A stretch of DNA of 64,000 bases from Fulvivirga sp. M361 (GCF_007097395.1 NZ_VKDC01000026.1:1-64000); one strand, 5' to 3'; positions 7,454 to 16,409 are shown, counted from the stretch's first letter. The notes: generated from the letters alone by a model not told the origin. Translations and numbers: made by a program.

Positions 7454-10285
7454 ATGCGCATTGTTACTCAATTTATACTCGTCACTTGTCTGATCGGCAC
7501 CACTGTTTTTGTAAATGGGCAGGGGCTTCATCGATGGTCCCGGTATATTGAAAACACCCCTGTAAAACCGGATGTCCTGGCTACTCATACCTACATTATA
7601 GAATTTGAAGGTTCCACAAATGAACTTGTGCAAAAGGGACTTAACATATTGCGTGTGCTGAATAGTACTCATTATATCGTACAGCCAAAAAACCTGAAAA
7701 ACATACCTGAAATTGAGGTAGTGGAACGAGCAAATCCTTTTTGGAAACTGAGCGATGCGTTGTATCAGAAGTATCAGATCAAAAAGGACTTTTCAGGCCG
7801 GTTAAACATTGTTGTGAATGACGTGAAGGGCTTCATTAATGACCTGGAAAAACTCAAAACACCCTTCTTAATTGTTAATACCTATAAGAAAATTCTGGTT
7901 GTAGACTTCCCAAAGTCGGTATTTTTAGATCAATTAATGACACTTTCATCCGTAAAATCTATCGAAGACAGTCACTACTTACCTCGGCAAGAATCTCCAT
8001 TACGTGATTTTAATTACAATGTCAACCATATCAATCGTATTCGGGATCTGGTACCAAACCTGAATGGTGGAGACCTGACTGTGTCCATTAAAGAACTGCA
8101 ATATGACGCATCAGATATTGACTTTAAAGGTAGACATCTACCCAATACTATCAGTGCTGCCGGTATTTCTAACCACGCTACTGAAATGGCCACTATCATA
8201 GCTGGTGGCGGCAATTCATCTTTCCAGGGCCTGGGTATAGCATGGGGCGCCCGGCTTACTTCTTCAGACTTCAGTAGTCTCCTGCCGGATGATGATACCG
8301 AGTACACACAACTGAATGTAACAGTACAAAACCATTCTTATGGTACTATACCCGAAAATTTTTATGGAGCATTTGCCAGAGCTTATGACCTAAATGCAAA
8401 CAATAACCCTGAATTGCTACACATATTTTCTGCTGGTAATGCCGGTCAGATCACTACTGAAGAAGGACCCTACGAAGACGTGGAGAAATTCGCTAACATA
8501 ACAGGGAACTTCAAAATGGCGAAAAATATTTTAGTAATAGGAGGGTCTGACACTTTGACCAATCCCATCGAAGCTCTTTCTAAGGGGCCGGCATTTGACG
8601 GTAGGGTCAAGCCGGAATTAGTAGCCTATAGCCAGACAGGCTCATCTTCATCGGCAGCGGTAGTCTCCGGAGTATCACTCTTACTACAACAGCGCTATAC
8701 TGAAATCAAGGATCATGTACCTTCATCAGCATTAATTAAGGCCATACTGATAAATTCTGCCAATGACATAGGCAGGAAACATGTTGATTATACAGCCGGT
8801 TTTGGCAATGTAAATGCCTTTGATGCCTTAAAAGCCATAGATAACGGTCTTTTCTCTCAAGGCGAAGTCACTCAAGGGTCAAGTGTAAGTTTACCTATAA
8901 CACTACCTGATAATGCCTTAAACCTAAAAGTATCATTAGTTTGGAATGATCCGGCAGCAGCAGTAAATTCCTCCAGAGCACTTATCAATGACCTGGACCT
9001 AAGCGTGCGTCATAATGACTCCGGCGTACAATATCTTCCATGGGTACTGAATTCATTTCCCCACGTAGACTCACTCCGAAAGCTACCCGTACGTAAGGAA
9101 GATCATTTGAACAATGTAGAACAGGTAAGCGTGCAAGACCCATTACCCGGCAACTATTCCATTGAAGTCAAGGGGTTTGATATTACTACAGCTTCCCAGC
9201 AGTTTTTCATTGCTTTTCAATGGGATGACGCTGATCAATTCACATGGACATATCCCACTGCCAGCGATAATTTACCTCAGGACGGAGAATTTCAGAGCTT
9301 CTTCCGTTGGGAAAGTACTAAAGAAGAAACAAAAGGACAGCTTGAATACACTATGGACAATGGAAACACCTGGAGTATTGTAGACAATAACGTTGACCTC
9401 TCTAAGTCATATTTCTCCTGGTCTCCTCCTGAGGTTGACACCAGGGCCAAAGCCAGAATGACAATAGCCGACCAGGTGTATGAAACAGAAGAGTTTGTTA
9501 TTTCCAGAGCATTAAAGGCAGACATTGGCTTCAACTGCCCGGATTCATTACTCATTACCTGGCCCAAAGTTGAAAGAGCCACACATTATGTGATCAGTAC
9601 ACCAGGTGATTTCTACCTGGAAGAAATAATACAAACCGCAGATACCTCGGTAGTATTGGAAAAAGCCATGTTCTCACAAACTCTGTTTACGGTCACTCCT
9701 TTTTTTGATAACAAACCGGGTTTGAGAAACTTGTCTTTCGACTATATATCTTTAGGTGTTGGTTGTTTTATTTCAAATTTTCTGGCCAACCTTAATCCAG
9801 GCACAGGTGCCGATTTAAGCCTTACCCTGAGTACTACGTATCAGGTAGAGGAAGTAACTTTTCAGCGTTTAGTCGACGAAGGCTTTCAGGACATCGCAAC
9901 ATTTACCCAACCAACGGGCGTCCAATTATCGTTCACAGATGATGAGACAGTGGAAAAACGAAACGTTTACAGGGGTAGGGTACGCTTCTCAGGAGGTACT
10001 GAAGTTTATACAAAAAATGATACCGTCTTTTTTCTCAAGAATACAGTAGCGGTACTATTTCCAAACCCGGTAGCTCAGTCGGACGAGTTGAGTGTACTTA
10101 TGAAAGATTTTAATGACAATGAAGCTTTTTTAAGACTTTATAATACACGCGGACAATTTCTGAGAGAACATAAGCTAGCCAAAGAAAGTGATAGCATCTC
10201 CATGAGACAGCTCAAACAAGGGCTGTATTTTTATGAAATTATTTCAGCAGGAGAACGTCAAACAGGCCGCATCGTGGTAAAATGA
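7454..10285 (+). CDS. secreted S8 (subtilisin-like) peptidase homologue with T9SS type A sorting domain
   Basis: The 943-residue protein has a signal peptide (MRIVTQFILVTCLIGTTVFVNGQ), a propeptide-like region, a subtilase domain (about 200-465), a P/CUB-like beta domain (about 470-600), further beta domains, and a C-terminal type IX sorting domain (PNPV ... LYNTRGQFL ... QGLYFYEI ... GRIVVK). Subtilase landmarks are His241 in SNHATEMATIIAG, oxyanion Asn in FSAGNAGQ, and nucleophile Ser398 in TGSSSSAAVVSG. The first catalytic block reads TVSIKELQYDASDIDFKGR. Aligned by the shared IDFxGR motif to other T9SS subtilases (VRDDG...HIDFxGR), the catalytic Asp appears to be Glu214. It may therefore be weakly active or inactive. 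It is expected at the cell surface or released. Confidence 0.88.
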   Translation: MRIVTQFILVTCLIGTTVFVNGQGLHRWSRYIENTPVKPDVLATHTYIIEFEGSTNELVQKGLNILRVLNSTHYIVQPKNLKNIPEIEVVERANPFWKLSDALYQKYQIKKDFSGRLNIVVNDVKGFINDLEKLKTPFLIVNTYKKILVVDFPKSVFLDQLMTLSSVKSIEDSHYLPRQESPLRDFNYNVNHINRIRDLVPNLNGGDLTVSIKELQYDASDIDFKGRHLPNTISAAGISNHATEMATIIAGGGNSSFQGLGIAWGARLTSSDFSSLLPDDDTEYTQLNVTVQNHSYGTIPENFYGAFARAYDLNANNNPELLHIFSAGNAGQITTEEGPYEDVEKFANITGNFKMAKNILVIGGSDTLTNPIEALSKGPAFDGRVKPELVAYSQTGSSSSAAVVSGVSLLLQQRYTEIKDHVPSSALIKAILINSANDIGRKHVDYTAGFGNVNAFDALKAIDNGLFSQGEVTQGSSVSLPITLPDNALNLKVSLVWNDPAAAVNSSRALINDLDLSVRHNDSGVQYLPWVLNSFPHVDSLRKLPVRKEDHLNNVEQVSVQDPLPGNYSIEVKGFDITTASQQFFIAFQWDDADQFTWTYPTASDNLPQDGEFQSFFRWESTKEETKGQLEYTMDNGNTWSIVDNNVDLSKSYFSWSPPEVDTRAKARMTIADQVYETEEFVISRALKADIGFNCPDSLLITWPKVERATHYVISTPGDFYLEEIIQTADTSVVLEKAMFSQTLFTVTPFFDNKPGLRNLSFDYISLGVGCFISNFLANLNPGTGADLSLTLSTTYQVEEVTFQRLVDEGFQDIATFTQPTGVQLSFTDDETVEKRNVYRGRVRFSGGTEVYTKNDTVFFLKNTVAVLFPNPVAQSDELSVLMKDFNDNEAFLRLYNTRGQFLREHKLAKESDSISMRQLKQGLYFYEIISAGERQTGRIVVK

Positions 10286-10329
10286 CTTTATTTGACCTGC
10301 CCCGGATAAATAAAATACATGGTTTCCAT

Positions 10330-11382
10330 TTATGTTCCGTTAAGCTTCATATCCAGCATTTCAGTCACATAGTCTTTTTCAGTCCCACCCAGTTTTTCAC
10401 TACGTTTTTTTATTTCCGTATGAATATGGGACCTGTCTTTCAATGCATCCGTTTCAAAACGATATTCAGCTGTTTCCAACAGGTAATCATATGGCCCACG
10501 GCTTGAAATAAGTTTCACAAAAATGGGAGCTGTTTCGATAGCAATAAAAAGTAAAATGATAAAGAAACTGGCCATATTAATAGCTGAACTACTTTTGGTT
10601 AATCTGCTTAATGCCTCCATTCTGGCGGCCGGTCCATCAATTTTCTCTCTTTCAAAGGCTCCCTGCTCATTATTCATCATAACCTCCAAGTCATTCAATG
10701 CCGCTAATTTATTAGCGATCAGGGCTTCATTTCTTTCCTTCAATTGTCCAAGCTCTGAAGCCACCCTGTCAGCATCTGCCTTTTTTATGCGATAGATAGG
10801 GCCGGCATTTCTTTGTCCTGTTCCTCCCGTACCGTCTGCCTCTTCACGTGCTATACGAGCCAATTCATCCCTTTTAACAGTTTTTGCTTCTATTGCCCGC
10901 TGCAAATGCTCTATTTCGCTTCGCAAACGTGTTCTAGGATCTGTATAACGATTTTGCAGTTCCTGTTCCTGACGTGAATAAATTTCCTGTTCCATAACAG
11001 TAAGTTCTGCTAAAATCTCCTTCTCAAATATTCTCAATTCCAATGGCCTGGCAATAACCACAGAGATCAATAATGCCAAAACAATTCTCGGTGTAGCTAT
11101 GGCTAACTCAGAGAGGAACTTACCACGCTTTCTCATACTTGAAACAATATACCTGTCCAGGTTGAAGATCATAAGTCCCCAAACTATACCAAGAGAAATG
11201 GCAATCCATACGTTGTCGAAAACTGTGAACAAGGCATATCCTCCTGACAAGGCTGCAAAAACGCCTGTGAAAAAAATAGTAGCTCCTATTCCTGCATACT
11301 TACTGGAATCAGTGGGACATTGCCTTAGCAACTGAATATCAGCACCTGAACAATACCAGAAAAATATTTTGACCTTATTCAT
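10330..11382 (-). CDS. DUF4407 membrane protein with coiled coil
   Basis: The 350-residue product (ATG at 11382, MNKVKIFFWYCSGADIQLL) matches the DUF4407 family: a short amphipathic start, a CPTDSSKYAGIGATIFFTGVFAALSGGYALF membrane segment, a second pair around WIAISLGIVWGLMIFNLDRYIVSSMRKRG, a third (RIVLALLISVVIARPLELRIFE), then a long charged coiled coil (about 140-260, with EIEHLQRAIEAKTVKRDELAR) and a last membrane helix (INMASFFIILLFIAIETAPIF). The NLDRYIVSS motif is the family hallmark. The function is unknown. An upstream in-frame TTG-like extension would add 23 hydrophobic residues and is not preferred. It converges with the S8 gene. Confidence 0.88.
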   Translation of the reverse strand: MNKVKIFFWYCSGADIQLLRQCPTDSSKYAGIGATIFFTGVFAALSGGYALFTVFDNVWIAISLGIVWGLMIFNLDRYIVSSMRKRGKFLSELAIATPRIVLALLISVVIARPLELRIFEKEILAELTVMEQEIYSRQEQELQNRYTDPRTRLRSEIEHLQRAIEAKTVKRDELARIAREEADGTGGTGQRNAGPIYRIKKADADRVASELGQLKERNEALIANKLAALNDLEVMMNNEQGAFEREKIDGPAARMEALSRLTKSSSAINMASFFIILLFIAIETAPIFVKLISSRGPYDYLLETAEYRFETDALKDRSHIHTEIKKRSEKLGGTEKDYVTEMLDMKLNGT

Positions 11383-11530
11383 ACATGGAAAACGATAAAG
11401 AAAAAAAGATATTTCGAGAGTGGACAATATTGATGCCATCAATCTTCCCATCGAAATCAGGCGTATTACGAGCTTTCAAATGTACGATAGTGAACATAGA
11501 AGGTGTTCGGTTAAGTATTTCTCTACAGCA

Positions 11531-12487
11531 TCAGCCCTTTTTCAATGCTCCAAAGATCCGATAAGCTAATACCAAGATACTGATCATTAGATAAATCGTG
11601 ATCACATACACGGTATTAATGTCGAAGAAATCATCGGTAAAATAAACAATGATCAGAAAAAGTGGAGTAAATATACCGGGACTACGCTCTATGCCATCCA
11701 CCAAATGAGCTCTTTTTAACTTACCTATATAAAGGCTGGTATATAATGTGACGATAAGCGCTAATCCAAGCGCAGAGTAAAGTAATGTACTGAAAGACGT
11801 GACTATGAACAACAAAATAACAAAAAGCCATATCCCATAAGTGAGGTTAGCTATTCGTGTAATGGTTTTTATAAAGGTTATTAAAGAAGTTAATGCCCAC
11901 AACGCAAAAAATAATTCGAACAGGCTAAGACCTGAAAACCGTTCTAAGAGGAAAAAATCATAAACAATATCGAAATAGGATACAACAAGCAGCAAGACCG
12001 CTACGAAGGTTTTTTCCAGTGTACCTATGGAATCTACTACAAACCAGCCTGTTTTATATTGTTCATAAAATGTTGCTACATCGGATAAATAGGTAAACAA
12101 AAGTGCTACTGAAAACAGGATCACATTGTTCATCTGAAAAACAATGAAAAGTATATAGAGTAATACACCGCTTGCCATAGCCTGGATCAAATGTTTCCAA
12201 AATTCTACCAGCGCAGATTTCCATTTCTCTTTATGCGCATTATCCAATTCCCGGCCAATGAGGTAAACCGATAAAAACAGAGGAATAATGAGCCTGTTAT
12301 TTTTTCCCAAAACAGATGGCTCTAATACCAGATAAAGGGTAACGTAGAGCATTGCATAACTCACAAACCACAGGATATCTATATACAGCTTTCCTCGAAT
12401 AACACGTAACAAAAATGATAAAAACAACCTTTCAAACGCAGGAAGTAGCATTGAATGGTTTTTCTTCTTAAAGACATACCTGGACAT
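11531..12487 (-). CDS. unrecognised multi-pass membrane protein
   Basis: About 318 residues (ATG at 12487; a GTG 11 codons upstream is possible). I count roughly ten hydrophobic segments, including DILWFVSYAMLYVTLYLVL, LIIPLFLSVYLIG, FVAVLLLVVSYFDIVYDF, GIWLFVILLFIVTSFSTLL, and VYVITIYLMISILVLAYRIF. Charged residues sit mainly at the ends of segments, and there is no nucleotide-binding, DxxDGxxAR or transporter motif that I recognise. The short polar stretch LKRAHLVDGIERSPG is the only conserved-looking loop. It lies 150 bp upstream of the DUF4407 gene on the same strand and is divergent from another membrane protein. Its function cannot be assigned. Confidence 0.75.
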   Translation of the reverse strand: MSRYVFKKKNHSMLLPAFERLFLSFLLRVIRGKLYIDILWFVSYAMLYVTLYLVLEPSVLGKNNRLIIPLFLSVYLIGRELDNAHKEKWKSALVEFWKHLIQAMASGVLLYILFIVFQMNNVILFSVALLFTYLSDVATFYEQYKTGWFVVDSIGTLEKTFVAVLLLVVSYFDIVYDFFLLERFSGLSLFELFFALWALTSLITFIKTITRIANLTYGIWLFVILLFIVTSFSTLLYSALGLALIVTLYTSLYIGKLKRAHLVDGIERSPGIFTPLFLIIVYFTDDFFDINTVYVITIYLMISILVLAYRIFGALKKG

Positions 12488-12689
12488 AGGGCCATAAAGA
12501 AAATGAATTACTTGTATCACACATAGCCGATGTAATTATTTTTCCAAGAATAAACAGATTCGGATTTAGTCCTATATTTGTCGCCAACTCATGATGCGCA
12601 TGAAGACAAACAGAAGAAATATGAGATGGATCTCTATTTTTTTAAGTGTTGTGCGATAATTACCGATTAGTAACCAGAATTTTGTTCTT

Positions 12690-13304
12690 ATGTTGAAGAA
12701 TATATTGGGTAAGGCCTTAAGGATCCTTATCTACTCAGGCTATCTGCTAGGCTTAAGTTTAGTATTTTTACATGATGCCAGCACCATCACTGATGGAGAT
12801 AAATTCATCGAAAGCTCATTGACAGAGTACTTTCAGGAAGGTGCATTTTTCATCACGGTCATAATGTATTTTTTATGTGCAAAGCTTTATCGTCCCAACA
12901 GATCCATATCAGTAGTATTAGGAGGGTTCTTTTTAATGGCCTTTGTTCGGGAATTTGATGCTTTTTTGGACTTCTACCTCTATGATGGTGCATGGCAGAC
13001 TCTTGTTGTTATCATACTGGTAGCTGTTACTTACCGTACTTACAAGTATTGGCACCCTATGACTGAGTCTATTTACAACTATGCAAACAGTTTTCCATTC
13101 GGGCTTATGCTGGCAGGTATGATGGTAACTTTCGTATATTCCAGGCTTTTCGGTGAACCTTTCATGTGGCAAACCCTAATGGAGGAGAATTATTTAAGAT
13201 CTGTTAAGAATGCGGCAGAAGAAAGCATAGAACTGCTGGGAGACTCTGTCATCATGTTTGGCTCTATTGAGTACCTACTTTATGTAAGAAAAATAAAAGG
13301 GTAA
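12690..13304 (+). CDS. unrecognised membrane protein with acidic motifs
   Basis: The 204-residue protein has about six transmembrane segments (ILIYSGYLLGLSLVFLH, GAFFITVIMYFLCA, ISVVLGGFFLMAF, TLVVIILVAVTY, FGLMLAGMMVTFVY, and a short segment at SVIMFGSIEYLLYV). Conserved-looking polar motifs flank them: LTEYFQEGAFF, FVREFDAFLDFYLYDG and VKNAAEESIELLGD. Acidic residues next to or within membrane helices suggest metal, proton or lipid headgroup binding, but that is inference. It does not match a family I can name. A TATATTTG box (12573-12580) lies 110 bp upstream with no partner -33 box. A HAD phosphatase follows 33 bp downstream and may be co-transcribed. Confidence 0.75.
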   Translation: MLKNILGKALRILIYSGYLLGLSLVFLHDASTITDGDKFIESSLTEYFQEGAFFITVIMYFLCAKLYRPNRSISVVLGGFFLMAFVREFDAFLDFYLYDGAWQTLVVIILVAVTYRTYKYWHPMTESIYNYANSFPFGLMLAGMMVTFVYSRLFGEPFMWQTLMEENYLRSVKNAAEESIELLGDSVIMFGSIEYLLYVRKIKG

Positions 13305-13337
13305 TTTACAAAACGAATAACACCGTACCTGGCAAAG

Positions 13338-13994
13338 GTGGCTACTTCAAACACAATTGATTCGTGTAAAATCAAAGCTGTTCTATTCGATTTCGATGGC
13401 ACTTTGGCTAACACACTTACCCTTGGCCTAGAAGTATTTAACAACTATGCCAAAACACATGGATACAAGGAGGTAAATAGTCAGGACCAGTTGGAGCAGT
13501 ATCGAAGCATGAGTACACTCAAAATAATCGAGTCTATGGGGATATCACTCATTAAGCTCCCATTTATTGTTAGTGACCTTAGAAAGAGGATGGGAGAAAA
13601 AATCCATCTTGTAGAGCCGATTGGTAATATTGTGCCTGTTGTAAAAGTGTTAGCCAAAAGGTACACTTTAGGAATTATTACATCTAACTCCAGGCATAAC
13701 GTTGATATTTTTTTAAACAGGCATAACCTGACCGATGAATTTCAATATTTTTCTACCAGTATAAAACTGTTTGGCAAAAGTAAAAGACTGAAGCGATTCC
13801 TGGCCAGAGAAAAACTTGACCCCGACCATGTCGTAATGATTGGCGATGAAACCAGGGATATCGAAGCGGCAAGAAAATGTGGAGTAAGTATAATAAGCGT
13901 AAGTTGGGGTTTCCAAACTTTCAGTGTACTAAATCAGATGCAGCCTGACTTTTTAGTCAGTCATCCGCACGAGATCCAAGAGATCTTAACGTGA
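13338..13994 (+). CDS. HAD-superfamily hydrolase (phosphoglycolate phosphatase-like)
   Basis: The 218-residue protein has all HAD motifs: nucleophile and acid Asp18/Asp20 in VLFDFDGTLANT, motif II ITSNS (Ser116), a motif III Lys in LFGKSKRLKRFL, and motif IV MIGDETRDIEAA (Asp170, Asp174). It has an alpha-helical cap of the phosphoglycolate phosphatase type. Such enzymes dephosphorylate small phosphate esters. The start is a GTG at 13338, since no ATG precedes motif I in frame. It follows the acidic-motif membrane protein by 33 bp, so the two may form an operon. Confidence 0.9.
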   Translation: MATSNTIDSCKIKAVLFDFDGTLANTLTLGLEVFNNYAKTHGYKEVNSQDQLEQYRSMSTLKIIESMGISLIKLPFIVSDLRKRMGEKIHLVEPIGNIVPVVKVLAKRYTLGIITSNSRHNVDIFLNRHNLTDEFQYFSTSIKLFGKSKRLKRFLAREKLDPDHVVMIGDETRDIEAARKCGVSIISVSWGFQTFSVLNQMQPDFLVSHPHEIQEILT

Positions 13995-14020
13995 TACTAT
14001 GCGGTCACATTCATCTCCGG

Positions 14021-14491
14021 TCAATGTTGTCTCATTCGTTGTTCATTCAAAAATGACAGACTCTTTGCGACCAACTTGTCAATGTCTTTGACTTTGATTA
14101 TTGAATAAATTAAACTTCTTTTTTTACCATCCGTCATTGCATCAAATGTTTTCCTGGCGTCCTCATCCTGGTCCAGTAATACCCTTAATGCCTCCGGCAT
14201 TTCCACGCCCAATGGATTAGGGTCCTCGGTGATTTCAAATGACACTTTATCACCCACCTTTTTATCCAGAATTTTCACATATTTGCTGGCTACTATAATA
14301 AAAAAGTTTCCATCGCCAAAATGATTCAAACCACAGGGATATGTAATTTTCTGATCAATAGAACACTTTAGCCTTACTGCGCGCTTTTTAGGATATTTAT
14401 CTACTATGCTTGAATCAATTTTAAGGTAGAAATAGCCTCCTTTTCTTTTTTCCAGTTGTTTGAGTTGCTGTATGAACTGGAAAGTCGGCAT
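14021..14491 (-). CDS. YdeI/OmdA-like protein with DUF1905 domain
   Basis: The 156-residue protein combines a DUF1905-type beta barrel (GGYFYLKIDSSIVDKYPKKRAVRLKCSIDQKITYPCGLNHFGDGNFFIIVASK) with a C-terminal YdeI/OmdA helical motif (MPEALRVLLDQDEDARKTFDAMTDGKKRSLIYSIIKVKDIDKLVAKSLSFL). OmdA-type proteins have been linked to bacteriocin protection, but for stand-alone members the function is not known. The ATG at 14491 fits. It converges with the HAD gene on the plus strand (27 bp between stops). Confidence 0.85.
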   Translation of the reverse strand: MPTFQFIQQLKQLEKRKGGYFYLKIDSSIVDKYPKKRAVRLKCSIDQKITYPCGLNHFGDGNFFIIVASKYVKILDKKVGDKVSFEITEDPNPLGVEMPEALRVLLDQDEDARKTFDAMTDGKKRSLIYSIIKVKDIDKLVAKSLSFLNEQRMRQH

Positions 14492-14897
14492 TTTATAATG
14501 ATGAATAATATTTTGTTATTACTTCTAACCAAATGAAGATAAACATGTTTCAAATTACATTAACAATCAAAACATGATAGGGTCTATCTCCTAAATTGCT
14601 TGGTTTAACCTTTTTTTTGTCCTTTCGGCGCTTTCTTGGCAACCATTTGCATTTGCGGACAGTCTTTAATAAGTAACACAGATTTTTTTAACTATTAGAT
14701 ATTAACCAACCCTTTACTGTGATGATTAATTTTTCGATAACAAATACTGCCGGGAGATTAAAAAAGCCTCTCTTTAAAACCGTGGGCCCCTCATATCTCA
14801 AGAGTTTTAATAAAGCTTTGGTAAACCTGGAATTAAACTTACAAGAAGAACAGATGAAAGCTCCTTTCAATTTTAAGCTTTCGAAGAGGTTCAATAA
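14492..14897. other. intergenic region with no convincing gene
   Basis: About 400 bp, very AT-rich in its first half. An open frame on the plus strand (14719-14901, 60 codons from ATG, ending KLSKRFNN) overlaps the 3' end of the GIN-domain gene, and a frame on the other strand mirrors it. Neither resembles a known protein. I see no tRNA, hairpin terminator with a U tract, or IS remnant. Confidence 0.5.
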
Positions 14898-15587
14898 TTA
14901 ATGGGATTTTCTAACAGATCCGCCGCTACCAGAGTCAGTATGTGACCTTTGTGGATTTCCTCGATACCTTACACTTCCTCCACTACTGGCTTTGGCATCG
15001 ATCTCTTCTGAGGCATGTACTTTAATGTCAGCACCACTACTGGCCCTGGCACGTACTTTTTTTGCCTCAAGATCATAGGCATCTACCCCACCTGCGCTTG
15101 ATGCACTGGCATCTATCCTATCTGCCTTGCCGGAAAGTTCAATATCTCCGGCTGATGACGCGACAGCCTCTACGCTACCCACATTAATATCAAGTTCTAT
15201 ATCCGCCGCACTCGATACACTTAGGTCCAGGCTCTTACTCTCTATAATACCTTCTGAAATAACATTAGCAGCTGAACTGGCTGAAATTTCTTCCAGTTTA
15301 ACAAACGTAACAAACACCTTCACACTGTGATTTCTATGCCTGTTACCGCTCAAGTGGATCTTGAGTCTGCCGCCGCCCACATCCGTAAGCACATCATTTA
15401 CATCGATTCCGGAAGCCTCCACCCTTACTTTTTCCTTTGTGCCAGGCTTTACATATACATCTATACCCTCTGCAGCAGAAATGGCATAAAAAGAACCAAC
15501 ATTCCGATCTTCTGTACGTTGAGCGATTCCAAAATTACCGGCAACTACTAATGTTATAAAGACAAGTACAATTCTCAAAGCTTTCAT
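14898..15587 (-). CDS. GIN-domain (DUF2807) exported protein
   Basis: The 229-residue protein (ATG at 15587) has a signal peptide (MKALRIVLVFITLVVAGNFGIAQ) and a DUF2807 'putative auto-transporter adhesin, head GIN' domain. The sequence is built from short turns rich in Ser/Ala/Asp: EISASSAANV, LSVSSAADIEL, AVASSAGDIEL, ASASSAGGVDAY, ARASSGADIKV, AKASSGGSVRY. This is the pattern of a right-handed beta-helix with an SSA ladder. The C-terminus has a Ser/Gly-rich tail (SHTDSGSGGSVRKSH). Upstream in-frame starts (M1, M7) would lengthen the n-region of the signal peptide and are less likely. It is likely surface-exposed or periplasmic; the function is unknown. Confidence 0.88.
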   Translation of the reverse strand: MKALRIVLVFITLVVAGNFGIAQRTEDRNVGSFYAISAAEGIDVYVKPGTKEKVRVEASGIDVNDVLTDVGGGRLKIHLSGNRHRNHSVKVFVTFVKLEEISASSAANVISEGIIESKSLDLSVSSAADIELDINVGSVEAVASSAGDIELSGKADRIDASASSAGGVDAYDLEAKKVRARASSGADIKVHASEEIDAKASSGGSVRYRGNPQRSHTDSGSGGSVRKSH

Positions 15588-15623
15588 TTCTAAATAGATG
15601 TTCATTCGATTATTCACAAACAT

Positions 15624-15946
15624 GTAATTTAAACAACGGCAGTTAGTACCCGCCTGTTTGAATTATTTTAAACTGAATATACTCTAAAGACATAAACACT
15701 TTGTGACGGTTGCACCACATTAAAATTAAATCCAATCGCAAAGTTTATGTCGGATTAATCCCCGATCAATAAGCAATAATAGGGAAAACAAGTATTGTTT
15801 TCTATTAGTTACGCCCTGACAATCAAACACATTCGCTGTATATCTTACATCAAAATGACATCCTGTTTCAGGTCTTACAGTTTTTTTGTTTTTTTAGTTA
15901 TATTGGCTAACTCAATTAATGAGCAACCAATTTAATATCTATAATA
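15624..15946. other. divergent intergenic region between GIN-domain gene and TerB gene
   Basis: About 320 bp, AT-rich. It should hold the promoters of the divergent DUF2807 and TerB genes, but I find no full TTG-N19/20-TAnnTTTG site. Short homopolymer runs (a T tract at about 15880-15897) are present. No gene, hairpin or repeat of note was seen. Confidence 0.5.
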
Positions 15947-16342
15947 ATGGTCAAAGAAAGATTAAATGTATTGATACAGCTGGCGGCCAGCGATAGTCAA
16001 GTAGCAGATAAAGAGGCTAAACTGATACAAATGATTGGTCAATCCAATGGGATGACAAAGGAAGAAATAAGTGAAATGCTGACTAATCCGGCACGTCCCA
16101 TTGGGGACCTCAGTTTACTTACGGATGATCAAAAGTTCGAGCATTTATATCACATCGTTCAATTAATGAAAATAGATGGCCAGGTGTTTAAAAGTGAGAT
16201 CGTATTTTGTGAAGAAGTGGCTGATCGTCTGGGATACAAAAAAGCTGTTATAGGAGAGTTATCATCAAAGATATTCAGTGATCCGGCCATTACATCGGAT
16301 AGAGAACATTTGAAAAAGAAAGCCCAAAAATATTTAAAGTAG
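15947..16342 (+). CDS. TerB-family protein
   Basis: The 131-residue all-helical protein matches the TerB/TerB-like domain: ERLNVLIQLAASDSQVADKEAKLIQMIGQSNGM, then FEHLYHIVQLMKIDGQVFKSEIVFCEEVADRLGY. The pair of acidic DG/D-x-xE motifs at the ends of helices (ASDSQVADKE and KIDGQVFKSE) is the metal-binding signature of the family. TerB was named for tellurite resistance, but these stand-alone proteins are more generally linked to membrane-associated stress and phage response. The Ter partners (TerC, TerD) are not seen nearby. A bidirectional terminator follows 20 bp after the stop. Confidence 0.88.
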   Translation: MVKERLNVLIQLAASDSQVADKEAKLIQMIGQSNGMTKEEISEMLTNPARPIGDLSLLTDDQKFEHLYHIVQLMKIDGQVFKSEIVFCEEVADRLGYKKAVIGELSSKIFSDPAITSDREHLKKKAQKYLK

Positions 16343-16361
16343 GGACGGGACAACTTTTGTA

Positions 16362-16394
16362 AAAAAACAGGGTATGATGCGTACCCTGTTTTTT
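16362..16394. terminator. bidirectional rho-independent terminator
   Basis: Stem arms AAAAAACAGGGTA (16362-16374) and TACCCTGTTTTTT (16382-16394) are perfectly complementary around a 7-base loop, with T runs on both strands. It lies between the converging TerB (stop 16342) and DUF2911 (stop 16410) genes and would end both transcripts. Confidence 0.9.
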
Positions 16395-16409
16395 TTATTT
16401 TTTCATTTC

